Of a stretch of DNA of 12,409 nt, positions 11,863-12,409 are shown piece after piece. Location of the stretch: positions 136,511 to 148,919 of the forward strand of contig NZ_DKIH01000005.1 in NCBI RefSeq assembly GCF_002454115.1. Direction: 5' to 3'. A model generated the notes under the pieces. The model had not been told where the DNA came from and did no database searches. It was given only the letters and a program-made list of their open reading frames with translations. The position numbers and the translations under genes were made by a program. Every line of letters starts with the position of its first letter. Position 1 is the first letter of the stretch. This DNA is from Sphingopyxis sp. UBA6723. Lineage in GTDB: Bacteria > Pseudomonadota > Alphaproteobacteria > Sphingomonadales > Sphingomonadaceae.

Positions 11863-12409
11863 ATGTTCACCAGCCCTAACCCTTCGCTTGAGGCCGCACC
11901 GCCGGAGCGCACGCGGCCTTCGGGCCGCGCGGCGGCGCACAGGCGTGCGCCCGCGAAGGCGCGGCGCGCCGAGGCCGCACCGCGCGCCTCGCTTTATGAC
12001 GAGGTGACAAGCCGTATCGTCGAGGAGCTCGAAGCGGGCCGGATTCCATGGGTGCAACCATGGGACGCGGCTGGCTTTGCGCCGGGATTGCCGAAAAATG
12101 CCGACACCCACCGCAGCTATTCGGGGATCAATATCCTCATTCTGTGGGCCGAGGCGGCGCGGCGCGGTTTTGCGGCGCAGGGATGGCTGACCTTCCGGCA
12201 GGCGCTCGGCGCGGGCGGCGCGGTGCGCAAGGGCGAGAAGGGCACGACGATTTTTTACGCGGCGCGCTTCACCCCGCAGGGCGGCGCGGCGGGCGCTGGC
12301 GATGGCGGCAGGGGGCACGGTGAAGGCGGCGCATCGGGGGCGCGCGGCGGCGGCGCGGCGGTGGGCAGACCTGCGGTTGGCGGAGCGGCGGCGGGCGGCG
12401 CGGGGGCCA
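11863..12409 (+). CDS. ArdC-like antirestriction / ssDNA-binding protein (partial, C-terminus beyond window)
   Basis: The ATG at 11863 has a strong AGGAGGAG eight bases upstream and the frame is open to the right edge (182 codons seen). After a basic, Ala/Arg-rich leader of about 42 residues comes the ArdC N-terminal domain (DUF1738 type): SLYDEVTSRIVEELEAGRIP, WVQPW, LPKNADTHRSYSGINILILW, GWLTFRQALGAGGAVRKGEK and GTTIFYAARF. ArdC proteins bind single-stranded DNA and protect incoming plasmid DNA from host restriction; the family normally adds a C-terminal zincin-type metallopeptidase domain, which would lie beyond the window. From residue 139 a long Gly/Ala-rich low-complexity linker begins, longer than usual for the family. 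The gene is a marker for plasmids, integrative elements and other mobile DNA. Confidence 0.86.
   Translation, partial: MFTSPNPSLEAAPPERTRPSGRAAAHRRAPAKARRAEAAPRASLYDEVTSRIVEELEAGRIPWVQPWDAAGFAPGLPKNADTHRSYSGINILILWAEAARRGFAAQGWLTFRQALGAGGAVRKGEKGTTIFYAARFTPQGGAAGAGDGGRGHGEGGASGARGGGAAVGRPAVGGAAAGGAGA

Noticed and set aside
11214..11912. Long minus-strand and overlapping plus-strand frames before the ardC-like gene
   Set aside because: All give Arg/Ala/Pro-rich low-complexity proteins, lack ribosome binding sites and run into the ardC start; explained by very high GC.

Overview
This is a GC-rich window with dense open frames on both strands, and it looks like alphaproteobacterial chromosome. 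The gene content points to a sphingomonad (Sphingopyxis/Sphingomonas type): a DUF4142 lipoprotein, two DUF6894 mini-proteins, a short PRC-barrel protein, a KGG-type small basic protein, two Crp/Fnr regulators and a retropepsin-like membrane protease. A textbook EcfG-type promoter (GGAAC-N16-CGTT) also fits. The genus is inference; no rRNA or tRNA is present to confirm it.

Layout. 1-335 (-): 5' part of a DUF4142 lipoprotein gene, running off the left edge, with the EcfG promoter in front. 726-956 (+): 76-aa orphan protein. 1389-1640 (-): DUF6894 protein. 1953-2264 (+): small lipoprotein. 2337-2387: long, very stable palindrome. 2418-2618 (+): 66-aa protein resembling the 726-956 product. 2660-5309 (+): tightly coupled pair of a GH13 alpha-glucosidase-like enzyme and a GT4 glycosyltransferase. 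5285-6402 (-): second DUF6894 gene and a Crp/Fnr regulator in one transcription unit, converging on and overlapping the glycosyltransferase gene. 6523-7207 (-): KGG/plasmid-stabilisation-like protein and an unrecognised 99-aa protein. 7628-8371 (+): second Crp/Fnr regulator, followed by a strong intrinsic terminator. 8880-9245 (+): PRC-barrel protein and terminator. 9621-10220 (-): AlkB-type DNA/RNA dealkylase. 10566-11198 (-): retropepsin-like membrane-anchored aspartic protease. 11199-11862: 0.66 kb of very GC-rich DNA full of short perfect hairpins. 11863-12409 (+): N-terminal part of an ArdC-like antirestriction/ssDNA-binding protein, running off the right edge.

How it fits together. Most of the window reads as an envelope and general-stress island: small lipoproteins, PRC-barrel, KGG protein, AlkB, DUF6894 proteins, an EcfG promoter and weaker look-alikes, and an alpha-glucan or glucoside module (GH13 + GT4) of the kind often tied to compatible solutes or storage sugars. 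The right end looks different: a palindrome-rich stretch and an ardC gene typical of plasmids and integrative elements suggest that the window ends at or inside a mobile element. I see no CRISPR array, no insertion sequence with intact ends and no RNA gene.

Limits: everything was read by eye; family names rest on motif recognition, and promoter calls on consensus matching only.
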